DNA of 46,166 bases from positions 1-46,166 of IMG/VR virus record IMGVR_UViG_3300045741_000533; one strand, written 5' to 3'. The translations under genes and the position numbers were made by a program. Shown here in pieces: positions 22,385 to 30,220 of this stretch; positions within the stretch are counted from its first letter, which is position 1; every line of letters begins with the position of its first letter. The stretch is from a virus. The notes under the pieces are model-generated. The model was given only the letters and a program-made list of their open reading frames with translations, was not told the origin of the DNA and did no database searches.

Positions 22385-23293
22385 TCAGGCGATCGGGGCG
22401 TAGTGCTGGACCTTCGGCACGCCGAGGAACACGGGCCGCTTGAGCTCGCGTTCGAGGTGGGCAAGGAGCCGTCGCGAGCTGTCCAGCGCGAACTCGGGCG
22501 CGTTGGCCCAGCGCACGCGGAACACCGGCGCAGCGTCGGCTTCCTTCCCGGCCATCACCCGGACGCGGAAGACGGCCTTGGAGGCGAGCTCGTCTCCGCC
22601 GAGGCCGTCCGATACCTCGGCCAACCCTGCGAACGCGCGAAAGTGGGCGCTGAACTCGCGAGGGACGGCGATCTCGCCGCTCTTGCTCTTGCCAGCCCAG
22701 CTCACGCTGACGCCCACGGTCGCCCCGGTGTCGAGATCTCCCGTGTAGCTGATGGTCTTGGCTGACCGAAACGACGCCACCGCCGCCGCGACCATCGGAT
22801 CGTCCAGGGCCTCGATGCGGTCGAGGAGGAGGTCCGCGAAGTCGACGTGGGACAGGTCGCGCCCAGCCTGGCAGTCGAGGGGAGCGAAGGCGCTGAAGTC
22901 GGGGTGCCGTAGGAGGTCCGTTGCGACCACGCCCAGCTCCGGCTTCTGCTCGTGCAGCATCGTCTTCAGGTGGGCGCCCATGCCGTCCACCTTCACGAAG
23001 GTCAACGCGTCGGGACGGAGCGCCGTCCACCGGGCGAGCGATGCCACGTCGTCGATCTGGTGCAGGAGCACGAGATCGGACGGGGCGTGCACCCGCTCCG
23101 CGTTGAGCGGATTCGCATGGGTGCTGTACTGGATCGCGCCCTCGCTGTTCCGGAGGAGGACCAGGTTGCCAGCGCTCTTCCCCGCCAGCGGAGAGGTCGG
23201 CCCGTACACGATGGGCAGCGTCACCGGCAGCTTGGCCGCCGAAAGCTCCTGGATGACCGCCTTGGCGGCCCCGAACACTTCCTCAAACATCAC
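22385..23293 (-). CDS. DUF2303-like protein, function unknown
   Basis: This 302-residue protein looks like the DUF2303 (YfdQ-like) group of phage early proteins: a HPDFSAFAPLDCQAGRDLSHVDFADLLLDRIEAL stretch, then beta-rich SAKTISYTGDLDTGATVGVSVSW and EIAVPREFSAHFRAFAG. It lies with a small partner just upstream and RusA beyond, so a DNA metabolism role is likely. Start MM overlaps the previous stop. Confidence 0.5.
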   Translation of the reverse strand: MMFEEVFGAAKAVIQELSAAKLPVTLPIVYGPTSPLAGKSAGNLVLLRNSEGAIQYSTHANPLNAERVHAPSDLVLLHQIDDVASLARWTALRPDALTFVKVDGMGAHLKTMLHEQKPELGVVATDLLRHPDFSAFAPLDCQAGRDLSHVDFADLLLDRIEALDDPMVAAAVASFRSAKTISYTGDLDTGATVGVSVSWAGKSKSGEIAVPREFSAHFRAFAGLAEVSDGLGGDELASKAVFRVRVMAGKEADAAPVFRVRWANAPEFALDSSRRLLAHLERELKRPVFLGVPKVQHYAPIA

Positions 23294-23673
23294 TCACCAT
23301 CCTTCGAGGCAGGAGCCTCCGCCGCCGGGGCCTTGCGCCCGCGCCGCACCATCTGATCCACGAACATCTTCATTTGCTCGGCGTCCTGGGTGACCAGCTC
23401 GCCGTCCTGCGGCCGCACGAACGCGAGGGCGCCCTTGCGCTTGCGGCTCGGCGCCGCGCTCTTGCACTTGCCCGAGAGCAAGATCCCGTCCGCCTGGCGC
23501 ACGAGGTCGATCGTGATCGTGAGCTTCGCCGCGTCCTCGTAGACGGCGTCATCCATGAGCATATGCGCGAGGGTCCGGAGCTCGGTCTCCGCCTCCTCGA
23601 GCACGCTCCCCGCGTCGCTGCCCCGGCCGACGTCGGCGAGCTGCAGCGGTTTGTATTGTTGCTGGTCCATCAT
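23290..23673 (-). CDS. Hypothetical early protein
   Basis: This 127-residue protein has a helical N-terminal half (VLEEAETELRTLAHMLMDDAVYEDAAKLTITIDLVRQ) and a basic C-terminal part (KRKGALAFVRPQDGELV...). The pattern KLTITIDL resembles small phage proteins paired with the DUF2303 gene. Start ATGATG overlaps RusA's stop. Function unknown. Confidence 0.55.
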   Translation of the reverse strand: MMDQQQYKPLQLADVGRGSDAGSVLEEAETELRTLAHMLMDDAVYEDAAKLTITIDLVRQADGILLSGKCKSAAPSRKRKGALAFVRPQDGELVTQDAEQMKMFVDQMVRRGRKAPAAEAPASKDGE

Positions 23674-24074
23674 TCCTCCTCCGTTAGTTGTGTGATCTCG
23701 ACGAGCGTGCACGGTTGCTCGCCCATCGCTGCGTGCCTCTTGTGGATGTGCAGGTCTGAGACCTTGCCGTCGTCGAAGTGGTCCTTCAGGCCGTCCAAAA
23801 TTTGCTTCGCGTAGTTGTCCGCATCGCCGCGCGTCGCCTTACGGACCCGTCCGGACGCGCGCGCGGATCTGAGGCGCGGGAAGATCGCCGTGATGGTGAC
23901 CTCGAGCGGACCATCTAGTTTTCGCGGCACACCCGCAGCGAGCGCACAGATGGCGACGGCGTGCTCGGCGCGAGCTGTCTTGCGTTGGGTGAAGTGGTGA
24001 CCGCGCCCCCGACCGCGGCCAGCACGCTGCCAAGGGACAGGCTTTCCAGGGACGACGAACGCCCAAGCCATCAC
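23670..24074 (-). CDS. rusA: RusA-like Holliday junction resolvase
   Basis: This 134-residue protein shows the RusA core: FVVPGKPVPWQRAG at the start, and GDADNYAKQILDGLKDHFDDGKVSDLHI (residues 83-110), with the catalytic D84, D86 and D101/D102 region. It cuts four-way DNA junctions formed in replication and recombination, and fits a phage that also has RecT. Strongly overlapped with its neighbours. Confidence 0.9.
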   Translation of the reverse strand: MMAWAFVVPGKPVPWQRAGRGRGRGHHFTQRKTARAEHAVAICALAAGVPRKLDGPLEVTITAIFPRLRSARASGRVRKATRGDADNYAKQILDGLKDHFDDGKVSDLHIHKRHAAMGEQPCTLVEITQLTEEE

Positions 24075-25078
24075 CGCACCTCCGGGAAGGCGTCATGCGT
24101 TCGGCCGTCGAGGAGCCGGCCGGCGGCCTTCTTGCCGACGCGCCTCGCTGCGACTACGCGTTGCCCGTGGAAGCCGTGCCCACCAGCGAGGTTCAGCCAG
24201 CGATCATTCTTGCCCAATGCGACGTTGGTGTTCTCGTAGATCGTCTTGAACTCGCCCCACTGTTTGAAGAAGTACGGCACATTGGCGGAGGCGCATTGAT
24301 CACGAAGCGATCGCGCCCAATCCGGGTGCATCGGCCGTGCGCCGAAACCACTCTCGCCGCCGACGATCACCCAGTCGATCTGGTGTGGCAGCTGCGTAGC
24401 GATGAGCGTTCCCGTCAGCGGGCTCGGCCGCATACCAAACCCACCCAGCGCGTCCAGCCACGGATCTCCGTCGATCGGCTTCGGCCATGGAGGTGACGGG
24501 AAGGCCGCCACCCTGGTGAGGTCGACGAGGCCGAGAAGCGGCTCACACGACAGGAAGCGCACCCGTGCGGGCACATCCAAGAGGTGCGGGATCCGCTCGT
24601 CCGCGCGGCGCTGGTCCTCGACCGTAGTGCCGAGCCAAACGTTCGGCGCCCACGTTGGACCGATGCTGTCCGCCCCGTTGAAGGCGTCGTACTGCGCTTG
24701 GTTCCACAGGCGGTCGGCGTTCTCGGGTCGTTTGGTGAGCAGGAGCCAGTCGAGGTGCTCGGTCGCGGCGATCAGCCCATGAAGCCGAGCCCGCAGCGGG
24801 GCCAACTCCGGCAGGTCCTCGAAGACGTCGGCCATCGACGCGCAGAAGACGCGGTGCCGCTCGCCGGCCGCCTGTGCTGCCGCGCTCCAGCGCCGCGGCT
24901 CGGACCACGTCTTCTCGCTCGCTGGAACCCGCGGCTGGCCAGGGCCCCACTTCGCAAGCCCGAACCGGGTAGCGATCGCCTCGGCGTAGCAGTGCTCGCA
25001 GCCCGGCGAGACGCGCTGGCACCCTCGCCACGGGTTGAATGTGTGGTGCGTCCACTCGATCTTGCTGTCGGCGCCCAT
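24071..25078 (-). CDS. DUF5131/Gp37-Gp68 radical-SAM-like protein
   Basis: This 335-residue protein has the Gp37/Gp68 signature: IEWTHHTFNPWRGCQRVSPGCEHCYAEAIA with C20, C27, C30, then FCASMADVFED, LDWLLLTKRPENADRLW, VWLGTTVEDQRRADERIPHLL, FLSCEPLLGLVDL and DWVIVGGESGFGARPMHPDWARSLRDQC. The Cys triad suggests an iron-sulfur cluster and radical chemistry. The substrate is unknown. The start overlaps the previous stop (TGATG). Confidence 0.85.
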   Translation of the reverse strand: MGADSKIEWTHHTFNPWRGCQRVSPGCEHCYAEAIATRFGLAKWGPGQPRVPASEKTWSEPRRWSAAAQAAGERHRVFCASMADVFEDLPELAPLRARLHGLIAATEHLDWLLLTKRPENADRLWNQAQYDAFNGADSIGPTWAPNVWLGTTVEDQRRADERIPHLLDVPARVRFLSCEPLLGLVDLTRVAAFPSPPWPKPIDGDPWLDALGGFGMRPSPLTGTLIATQLPHQIDWVIVGGESGFGARPMHPDWARSLRDQCASANVPYFFKQWGEFKTIYENTNVALGKNDRWLNLAGGHGFHGQRVVAARRVGKKAAGRLLDGRTHDAFPEVR

Positions 25079-25341
25079 CAGCCGACCCTCCTCCCGTCGA
25101 TGCCTCGCACGGGATGGACCGCGCTCAGGTCACGCGGGGGCTGGTGGAGCAGGGGCGCAGCGATGGCGGCGATCCGCGTGTAACCGGCCCTCTTGGCCTC
25201 GGTCAGATGCTGATCGCACACGTAGAACGAGGCCGAAAATTCGGCGCCCTCCCAGCGCTCCGTAGGTGTTTGAGCCCGGTAGGTCGGCAGCGCCGTGCAA
25301 CCTGGCGCCGCACATCGCTCGGAGATCTTGCTGTCGCTCAT
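25078..25341 (-). CDS. Hypothetical Cys-rich small protein
   Basis: This 87-residue protein begins MSDSKISERCAAPGCTALPTYRAQTP and has a later CDQHL, giving a C-x4-C...C-x2-H zinc-binding pattern, a common small phage zinc finger. Start at 25341 overlaps the microprotein's stop (ATGA). Basis for function is lacking. Confidence 0.55.
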   Translation of the reverse strand: MSDSKISERCAAPGCTALPTYRAQTPTERWEGAEFSASFYVCDQHLTEAKRAGYTRIAAIAAPLLHQPPRDLSAVHPVRGIDGRRVG

Positions 25342-25412
25342 CGCGTCCTCCAGACCCAAGCGAACACGAGGGCGCAGAGGGCGATCGTGCAGAGGTAGAC
25401 GAGAGCACTCAT
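25338..25412 (-). CDS. 24-residue membrane microprotein
   Basis: ATG at 25412 and TGA at 25338-25340 encode 24 residues that are almost entirely hydrophobic (MSALVYLCTIALCALVF then AWVWRTR). Both ends overlap neighbours by four bases (ATGA), strong evidence that it is translated. It would form a single transmembrane helix with a basic C-terminal end. Function unknown. Confidence 0.55.
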   Translation of the reverse strand: MSALVYLCTIALCALVFAWVWRTR

Positions 25413-25879
25413 TGGACGCTCCCATCGCCGAGCAGGCCGGCAGGCATGCGGCCGCTCGAATAGATCTCCGCGACGCGGGGCACGATGTGCTCTCCGATCG
25501 TGGACCCGTCGGGCGTCACGATGTTGGCCAAGAACACCTCCTCGAAGGACTCGATGCCGCCCGAGGACAGCTCGAGCTTGGCCTTGATGCCGAGGAGGAG
25601 CGCCCTGAAGCGTCGGCGCTCCTCAGCCGCACGCGCCTTCTCCACTACCGGGGCGGCCGCCCACCGATACTTGGACTCGGCCTTGATATCGGCGGCGGTC
25701 GGGATCGAGAGGTCAAACCGCAGGAAGCGTTGCTTCAGCGCGAATTGGATCCGCACCCTGCCCCCATCCTGCGCTGATCCAAAAGACGTCGCTCCGTGGC
25801 GGCGGACCAGCGTCTCGATCTCAGCCTTGGTCTTTTCCGGGGCGACCGACGTCCCCTCAGCGAAGCGTCGACTTTTCAT
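25409..25879 (-). CDS. Conserved-looking phage protein, function unknown
   Basis: This 156-residue protein has an EGTSVAPEKTKAEIETLVRRHGATSF start, then a beta-hairpin region (RVRIQFALKQRFLRFDLSIP) and a helix AEERRRFRALLLGIKAKLELSSGGIESFEEVFLANIV. This layout is common in phage and prophage early regions, but I know no function. Start at 25879 overlaps the previous stop (ATGA). Confidence 0.6.
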   Translation of the reverse strand: MKSRRFAEGTSVAPEKTKAEIETLVRRHGATSFGSAQDGGRVRIQFALKQRFLRFDLSIPTAADIKAESKYRWAAAPVVEKARAAEERRRFRALLLGIKAKLELSSGGIESFEEVFLANIVTPDGSTIGEHIVPRVAEIYSSGRMPAGLLGDGSVQ

Positions 25880-26073
25880 AGACGCCCCCACGCGGAGACA
25901 ACGGCGACGGCAAGCACCGCGACGCCGAGCACAAGGCAGCCGATGGCCATGGCCACGGTGCGGCGGTCGACCTCGCCAACGGGGCGCTCGATCGATTCGT
26001 AGCGAAGGCTCGGGCGCGCGCGGCGCCGGTTGACCTCCTCGGGGTCGACGTTGATCGGCTGGTGCATTGTCAT
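25876..26073 (-). CDS. Small membrane protein
   Basis: This 65-residue protein starts at 26073 (ATGA overlap) and ends with one clear transmembrane helix (VAMAIGCLVLGVAVLAVAVVSAW). The N-terminus is charged. With the 24-residue microprotein and the neighbouring small genes it belongs to a cluster of small early membrane proteins, perhaps for superinfection exclusion or host takeover; this is speculation. Confidence 0.55.
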   Translation of the reverse strand: MTMHQPINVDPEEVNRRRARPSLRYESIERPVGEVDRRTVAMAIGCLVLGVAVLAVAVVSAWGRL

Positions 26074-26300
26074 GCCGCTCCTCGGATTCGGGGGAGCGCC
26101 TTGGTCTGCGGCGCCGTCGTCTTCAGCGCGTAGCGGCAGACCGCGCACGTCACCGGGCCGGGGCCGGCCACAACGTCAATGCGCCCGCACGCGGTGAAGC
26201 TCCGCCCCGGGGCGCGGTAGTGGTTCTTGAGTGATTCGACTTTTTCCGAATCTTTCCGGCTCTTTCTGCTTCGAATGTGCTTCGGCGATGGCTTCGACAC
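26070..26300 (-). CDS. Small basic CxxC protein
   Basis: This 76-residue protein starts with GTG five bases after GGAGG. The N-terminus is very basic (KPSPKHIRSRKSRKDSEK) and the centre has TACGRIDVV...VTCAVCRYAL, a possible zinc site with CxxC. It may bind nucleic acid. Directly after the second recombinase. Confidence 0.55.
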   Translation of the reverse strand: MSKPSPKHIRSRKSRKDSEKVESLKNHYRAPGRSFTACGRIDVVAGPGPVTCAVCRYALKTTAPQTKALPRIRGAA

Positions 26301-26309
26301 GCGGACCTC

Positions 26310-27494
26310 CTAGAGCAGCGAGAGCTGCCGGGCGCCGACGAGGGCGCGGTGAAGGGCCATCACCGCTTCGCAGCGGGCGGCCCAGGAAAAGCGGGAGTAG
26401 CCTGCGACCACCGTCTGGGGGTCGTGGGAGATGGCCGAGACGACCGCGGTGGGCGCGCCAGCTTCCTGGGCGAGCGTCATCCCGGCGGCCTTCAGGTCGT
26501 AGGGCCAGCGATGCGGCACGAGGCCGAGGGCGCGCTCGTGACGGCGCCAGCGGTCGCTCTGGCGCTTCTTCTCGAGGGCCCGGATTGAGCCGTCCGCCCC
26601 TCTGCGGCAGAGGACCAGGTCCTCTGGGCCGGGGCTTCGTCCGGCGACCTCTGCCCAGCCGCCATCACGGAGCTCGGTCAGGAGGGCGCCCAGGATCGGC
26701 GAGACGGGAGCCTCCCTCGAGATCGAGGTCTTGGTGGGACGGACAACCCCCTCCGACAGGGCCCGGGAAACGGTGATCCTTGCGAGTGGGCGGGCGGACC
26801 AATCGATGTCGCCCCAGCGGAGCTCCATCGCTTCCCCGGGGCGCATCCAGGCGAGCGCGATCAGCCCATAGTATGCGCGGTCGACCAGCTCCACGGCGGG
26901 CGACCGGAGAAGGGCGGCGATCTCCTCGGCCGCGAATACGTGGTCCGCGCGCCGGAAGCCCGGCCCATCACGGTTGGCCGGCAGCTCGGAGGGCTCTAGG
27001 CGGCAAGGGCTTCGGTCGATCAGCCCGGCCCGCTCGGCGCCGCGGAAGAAGGCTCGGAGGAGGTTGTAGACGTTCCTCACCGACCTGGGCGCGAGCTTCA
27101 ACTGGGCGGGGCCGTCGGCCCTCGAGGCAAGGTCGGAGACCAGACGGCGGACGTGCTCCAGCCGGATGGAGGTGACCGGCTGTTGGCCGAAGCGAGGCTC
27201 GACGTGCTTTCGCCACAGCGAAGCGTAGCGGGCGGGCACCCGAAGGCCGCGGGTCTTCCGCTCCTCCAGCCACACCTCGAACCACGCACCAGCCGTCGGC
27301 CCAATCGGTGGATGAACCGGTCCGGCGACCGAAGGGGGGGCTGCGCTCGGACGGCGCGACCGGAACTCGTCGGCCCTGGCGGCTGGCAAACGTTCGCCGT
27401 TGGCGATAGCTTGCTCACGGGAGGGCCTGCCAACCTGGTGGTGGCCCCGGTCTTCAAAAGAGGAGGGGTTCGGCGTCTCGGATCGTCTCTTCAT
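26310..27494 (-). CDS. Second tyrosine recombinase, altered active site
   Basis: This 394-residue protein has a SAM-like N-domain (WFEVWLEERKTRGLRVPARYASLWRKHVEPRFG) and a catalytic domain with R218 (WMRPGEAMELRWGDID), K255 (RPTKTS), H357 (ISHDPQ) and Y366 (GYSRF). The HxxR box, however, reads YDLK (332-335) where H and R are expected. It may be inactive or unusually tuned. The first 65 residues are disordered. It is not a copy of the integrase at 28080. Confidence 0.75.
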   Translation of the reverse strand: MKRRSETPNPSSFEDRGHHQVGRPSREQAIANGERLPAARADEFRSRRPSAAPPSVAGPVHPPIGPTAGAWFEVWLEERKTRGLRVPARYASLWRKHVEPRFGQQPVTSIRLEHVRRLVSDLASRADGPAQLKLAPRSVRNVYNLLRAFFRGAERAGLIDRSPCRLEPSELPANRDGPGFRRADHVFAAEEIAALLRSPAVELVDRAYYGLIALAWMRPGEAMELRWGDIDWSARPLARITVSRALSEGVVRPTKTSISREAPVSPILGALLTELRDGGWAEVAGRSPGPEDLVLCRRGADGSIRALEKKRQSDRWRRHERALGLVPHRWPYDLKAAGMTLAQEAGAPTAVVSAISHDPQTVVAGYSRFSWAARCEAVMALHRALVGARQLSLL

Positions 27495-27532
27495 CGCGTT
27501 ACCCTCCTCTCTCCGTGACCAGAATCAAAGAA

Positions 27533-27823
27533 TCAGGCGGCGAGCCTGAAACCTCGGGTTCCTTGCGCCGCCGACGCGCGCCCATTGACGCGCCGGCCAC
27601 GGCTTCCGAGCACCAGCCTCAAGTCGTTCTTCCCGGGCTTGCTTGAGGCCTCCTCAAGCAGCAGTCGGATCAGGAGCGTCTTGTTTCCCTTGGTCCTGGC
27701 GTTGGCCAGGTCCTCGAGCATGCGCTCATGGGTCGGTCCCGGGATGAAGGTCACCTTTGCCTCGCGCCGGATGGCGCCATCCTTGGGCTGCGGCCCACGG
27801 CGCTTTGGTCTGCGCTGTGCCAT
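27533..27823 (-). CDS. Small basic ribbon-helix-helix-like protein
   Basis: This 96-residue protein has a very basic start (MAQRRPKRRGPQPKDGAIRREA), a strand (KVTFIPG) and helices (THERMLEDLANARTKGN, KTLLIRLLLEEA) that suggest an RHH fold, and a disordered basic tail. Near the recombinases it may act as an excisionase or a repressor. It has only a weak AGG before the ATG; a leaderless transcript from the predicted promoter is possible. Confidence 0.55.
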   Translation of the reverse strand: MAQRRPKRRGPQPKDGAIRREAKVTFIPGPTHERMLEDLANARTKGNKTLLIRLLLEEASSKPGKNDLRLVLGSRGRRVNGRASAAQGTRGFRLAA

Positions 27824-27829
27824 TGCGAA

Positions 27830-27859
27830 CCTGTACCATCACAGATTTAGTCGCGTCAA
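27830..27859 (-). promoter_or_regulatory. Putative promoter of the RHH-like gene
   Basis: On the minus strand TTGACG (27859-27854) is followed after 18 bases by TACAGG (27835-27830). Start of transcription would be close to the ATG at 27823. The -10 is poor (TACAGG against TATAAT), so support is weak. Confidence 0.35.
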
Positions 27860-27879
27860 TAGGCGTGCTGGCACAGGAT

Positions 27880-28083
27880 TTACTTTTGTCCATTTCCGAA
27901 CGGTTGCGTAGGCTTGGCCGTATCGGCGCGCTTACGGCGAAGTTCTTCGAGGATCAGACGGAGCGCTTCCAGTTCGGCCTGCAGTTCAGCCGACGCGGGC
28001 GGGCGCGGCATCCACGCGTCCTCGCGCAAGAGGTCGACCGCGAACCAAACACCAGGCCAGCGCTTCTTTCGGCGGGCCCTCAT
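27880..28083 (-). CDS. Small basic protein after integrase
   Basis: This 67-residue protein starts at 28083 in an ATGA overlap with the integrase stop. It has MRARRKKRWPGVWFAVDLL, then ASAELQAELEALRLILEELRRKR, a leucine-rich helix that could dimerise. A directionality factor or a toxin-like partner of the integrase is possible, but no family is recognised. Confidence 0.5.
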   Translation of the reverse strand: MRARRKKRWPGVWFAVDLLREDAWMPRPPASAELQAELEALRLILEELRRKRADTAKPTQPFGNGQK

Positions 28084-29051
28084 CGCAGCACCTCGAACAC
28101 CGGCGCGATGCGCTCGATCTCGTCGCACCGCGCGGGCCAAGGCACCTCCGAGTAGAGCTCGATCATGTCGCTCGGCTTCGCGTGTGTGAAGAGCGCGACC
28201 ACGTCCTTGCGCGCACCGCGCCCGCGTAGGAGATCGATGAACGTCCGACGCATCGCGTGGATCGTGCGCGAATCGTCGAATCCCAGGCGCCTGAGGTCGC
28301 TAGTCAGCGTCGCGTTGCATGTGTCGTTGCGGAGCGCGCGCACCGCCGCCGCGGACGAAGCGCGCGACGGGAACACGAGATCCCCCGGCCCCGGATCGCG
28401 CCCCATCTCATCGGGCCAGCGGTCGGCCCAGCGCTCGAGAGCGCGCGACAGCGAGCTGAGGATCGGCACCTCCCGCGAGACGCGTGTCTTGGTCGCATCG
28501 AGTTTCAGCCGGCGCGTGCTCCACGCTTGCCCCACGATGAGCACGTCCAGCGGCTCTCGCTCGCCAATCGCGCCCCAGGTCAGCCCAGCCAGCTCCCCAA
28601 AGCGCAGCCCCGTCGCGAACGCGCACGCGTAGAAGAGACGGCGCCGAAACGCGATCGAAACGTCGGTGATCAGCGCGCGGACTTCCGCCTCCGTGTATCG
28701 CGCCCGTGCTCTCCAAAAGGGATCGGCGTCCACCGCCGGCGGGAGCTCGCGCGGCGTAAGGCGCGTGGTGTTCGCGGGCAGCACGTCGTCCGCCACCGCG
28801 GCGTTGATCACCGCCTGAAGGCCCCGGTACCAGCGCAGGACGGTCCGCGGCGCGTAGCGCCCCGAGGCCTGCACCGCCGAGACCCAGGCGCGCACATGCC
28901 GCCTCGAGATGCTCTCCAGCGGCTGCCCACCGAATGTCGGGAGCAGTGCATCCAAGAGGGCCCTGTCGTCGTCCACCGAGCGCAGGCCCTCCGCCGCCCG
29001 TCGAGCTGTCCACCTTGTCGCGTACTCTTGGAACGTCATGCCCCGGAGCAT
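28080..29051 (-). CDS. int: Tyrosine integrase
   Basis: This 323-residue protein has all catalytic residues of a tyrosine recombinase: R150 (ATGLRFGEL), K188 (ATKTR), H265xxR268 (HAMRRTF), H290 (FTHAKP) and Y300 (IELYSE). The N-terminal domain (TFQEYATRWTARRAAEGLR) is the core-binding SAM-like fold. It would integrate the phage into the host. Two starts are possible, 29051 and 29039; the ribosome-site hairpin at 29043-29057 favours the downstream one. Its likely attachment site was not found by eye. Confidence 0.88.
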   Translation of the reverse strand: MLRGMTFQEYATRWTARRAAEGLRSVDDDRALLDALLPTFGGQPLESISRRHVRAWVSAVQASGRYAPRTVLRWYRGLQAVINAAVADDVLPANTTRLTPRELPPAVDADPFWRARARYTEAEVRALITDVSIAFRRRLFYACAFATGLRFGELAGLTWGAIGEREPLDVLIVGQAWSTRRLKLDATKTRVSREVPILSSLSRALERWADRWPDEMGRDPGPGDLVFPSRASSAAAVRALRNDTCNATLTSDLRRLGFDDSRTIHAMRRTFIDLLRGRGARKDVVALFTHAKPSDMIELYSEVPWPARCDEIERIAPVFEVLR

Positions 29052-29057
29052 CTCCGG
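29043..29057 (-). promoter_or_regulatory. Hairpin that may hide the integrase ribosome site
   Basis: The minus-strand sequence CCGGAG-ATG-CTCCGG is a perfect six-bp hairpin; its loop is the upstream ATG and its stem holds the GGAG used by the ATG at 29039. Opening it would be needed for initiation, so integrase translation may be tuned. Confidence 0.5.
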
Positions 29058-29062
29058 AACTC

Positions 29063-29079
29063 TGTCAGATCGTGTCAGA
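29063..29079. repeat. TGTCAGA direct repeat (10-bp period)
   Basis: TGTCAGA occurs at 29063-29069 and 29073-29079, exactly one helical turn apart, between the integrase and the divergent plus-strand gene. It may be an arm-type integrase or Xis site; two copies of a seven-mer are weak support. Confidence 0.35.
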
Positions 29080-29159
29080 GTCTAAGCGCAGGTGATCCTT
29101 AGTAGATCAAAACTGAACCCCCGCGCAGCGTTGTGGTGACCCGCGCCGAGGGCTAGGTG

Positions 29160-30128
29160 ATGGGGATGCTGCACGCGCTGGCGGTGCTGACGTTGGTCAT
29201 CGGGGCGCCGCAGCCTGTCGACGGCTTCGAGGAGACACAGGCACGGATCGAAGCCGCGAAGACGAAGCCACAAGCCGAAGCTCCACCCGAAGCAAAGAAG
29301 GACATTCGAGAGCAGCTCCGCTCTGGCCAGGCGATCTGCAAGCACTGGCCGCTGACCGCTGAAGACCGCGCCTGCGCTGACCAAGTCCTGGCCCAGGACA
29401 TCTACGTGGCAATCCGCTCGGGGCGACAAGCCAGCACCCTTTGCGCCAGAGTCTTCGACGAACTTGGCTGGCCCAAGGCTTTCGACCGAAGGATGGTGCC
29501 TCTCAACGAAAACGCCGGGGATGGCCCGCGCTGCTCCGCCGACTGGGGCTCGCCTCAGAGTCCTGAGGACTCGACGCAGATTGGCTGCATGGTCACCCTC
29601 GCCACCCAGGACCTAATCAACTGGGCGGACAAGAAGCCTTCTAAGGCTGCAAAGATCGCCGCGGAGCTGCTTCGCGGCGCGCTCCCCGCCGACGTTGTGG
29701 AGGCCGACAGCTGGACGATCGCTGGGCTTCCGAAGGGACCTGTATCCGTCGGCCGCCTTCGAATCGAAATCGGAGACACCGTGGTCGCGCGGATCGAAGG
29801 TGACGAGAAGTCGGTCGGGGTCGGGATCGCATACATGGTCGAGCAGACGAACCCGAAGCCGCGGCCAATTCCGGACGGGGTTGTCTACCTGCTCGACCAT
29901 CGCCGCGTGCGTCACGCCCAAGATCGCCTGACTGGCCTCTTCCAGCGCTTCAGCGCAGGGGAGCACATCCTTGAACCGATCCAAGCGGGCGAGCGTCTAG
30001 AGCGAACCGTGGCGGTGAAGCTGCCGGTGGAAGTAGTCGGGCGGACCTTCGCGCTGGTGCTCAGCGATCACGAGAGCGGGGCCGTGGTCACCATCCCGGT
30101 GAGCCTGTCTCCGTTCTCCGAAGACTGA
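29160..30128 (+). CDS. Secreted or periplasmic moron protein
   Basis: This 322-residue protein starts MGMLHALAVLTLVIGAPQPVDG, a plausible signal peptide, followed by a soluble Glu/Ala/Lys-rich linker and a beta-rich body (GRLRIEIGDTVVARIEGDEKSVGVGIAYMV, RTVAVKLPVEVVGRTFALVLSDH). ATG at 29160 is preferred (GAGG eight bases upstream) over GTG at 29157. It is opposite to the flanking phage genes and followed by a strong hairpin, the layout of a moron that a prophage expresses on its own. No family recognised. Confidence 0.6.
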   Translation: MGMLHALAVLTLVIGAPQPVDGFEETQARIEAAKTKPQAEAPPEAKKDIREQLRSGQAICKHWPLTAEDRACADQVLAQDIYVAIRSGRQASTLCARVFDELGWPKAFDRRMVPLNENAGDGPRCSADWGSPQSPEDSTQIGCMVTLATQDLINWADKKPSKAAKIAAELLRGALPADVVEADSWTIAGLPKGPVSVGRLRIEIGDTVVARIEGDEKSVGVGIAYMVEQTNPKPRPIPDGVVYLLDHRRVRHAQDRLTGLFQRFSAGEHILEPIQAGERLERTVAVKLPVEVVGRTFALVLSDHESGAVVTIPVSLSPFSED

Positions 30129-30131
30129 ACC

Positions 30132-30174
30132 CAGGCCCCGGCGGGCCGCCCCATTGCGGCCAGCGCCGGGCCTG
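30132..30174. terminator. Bidirectional stem-loop terminator
   Basis: Outer stem CAGGCC-CGGC / GCCGGGCCTG and inner perfect stem GGCCGC-CCCATT-GCGGCC lie between two converging genes (plus stop at 30128, minus stop at 30221). It can serve both strands; no U-run is seen. Confidence 0.6.
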
Positions 30175-30220
30175 AGCTTGTCGAACTCTCGCCCTTTGGG
30201 TGGTGGCCAATCGTTGGGTG

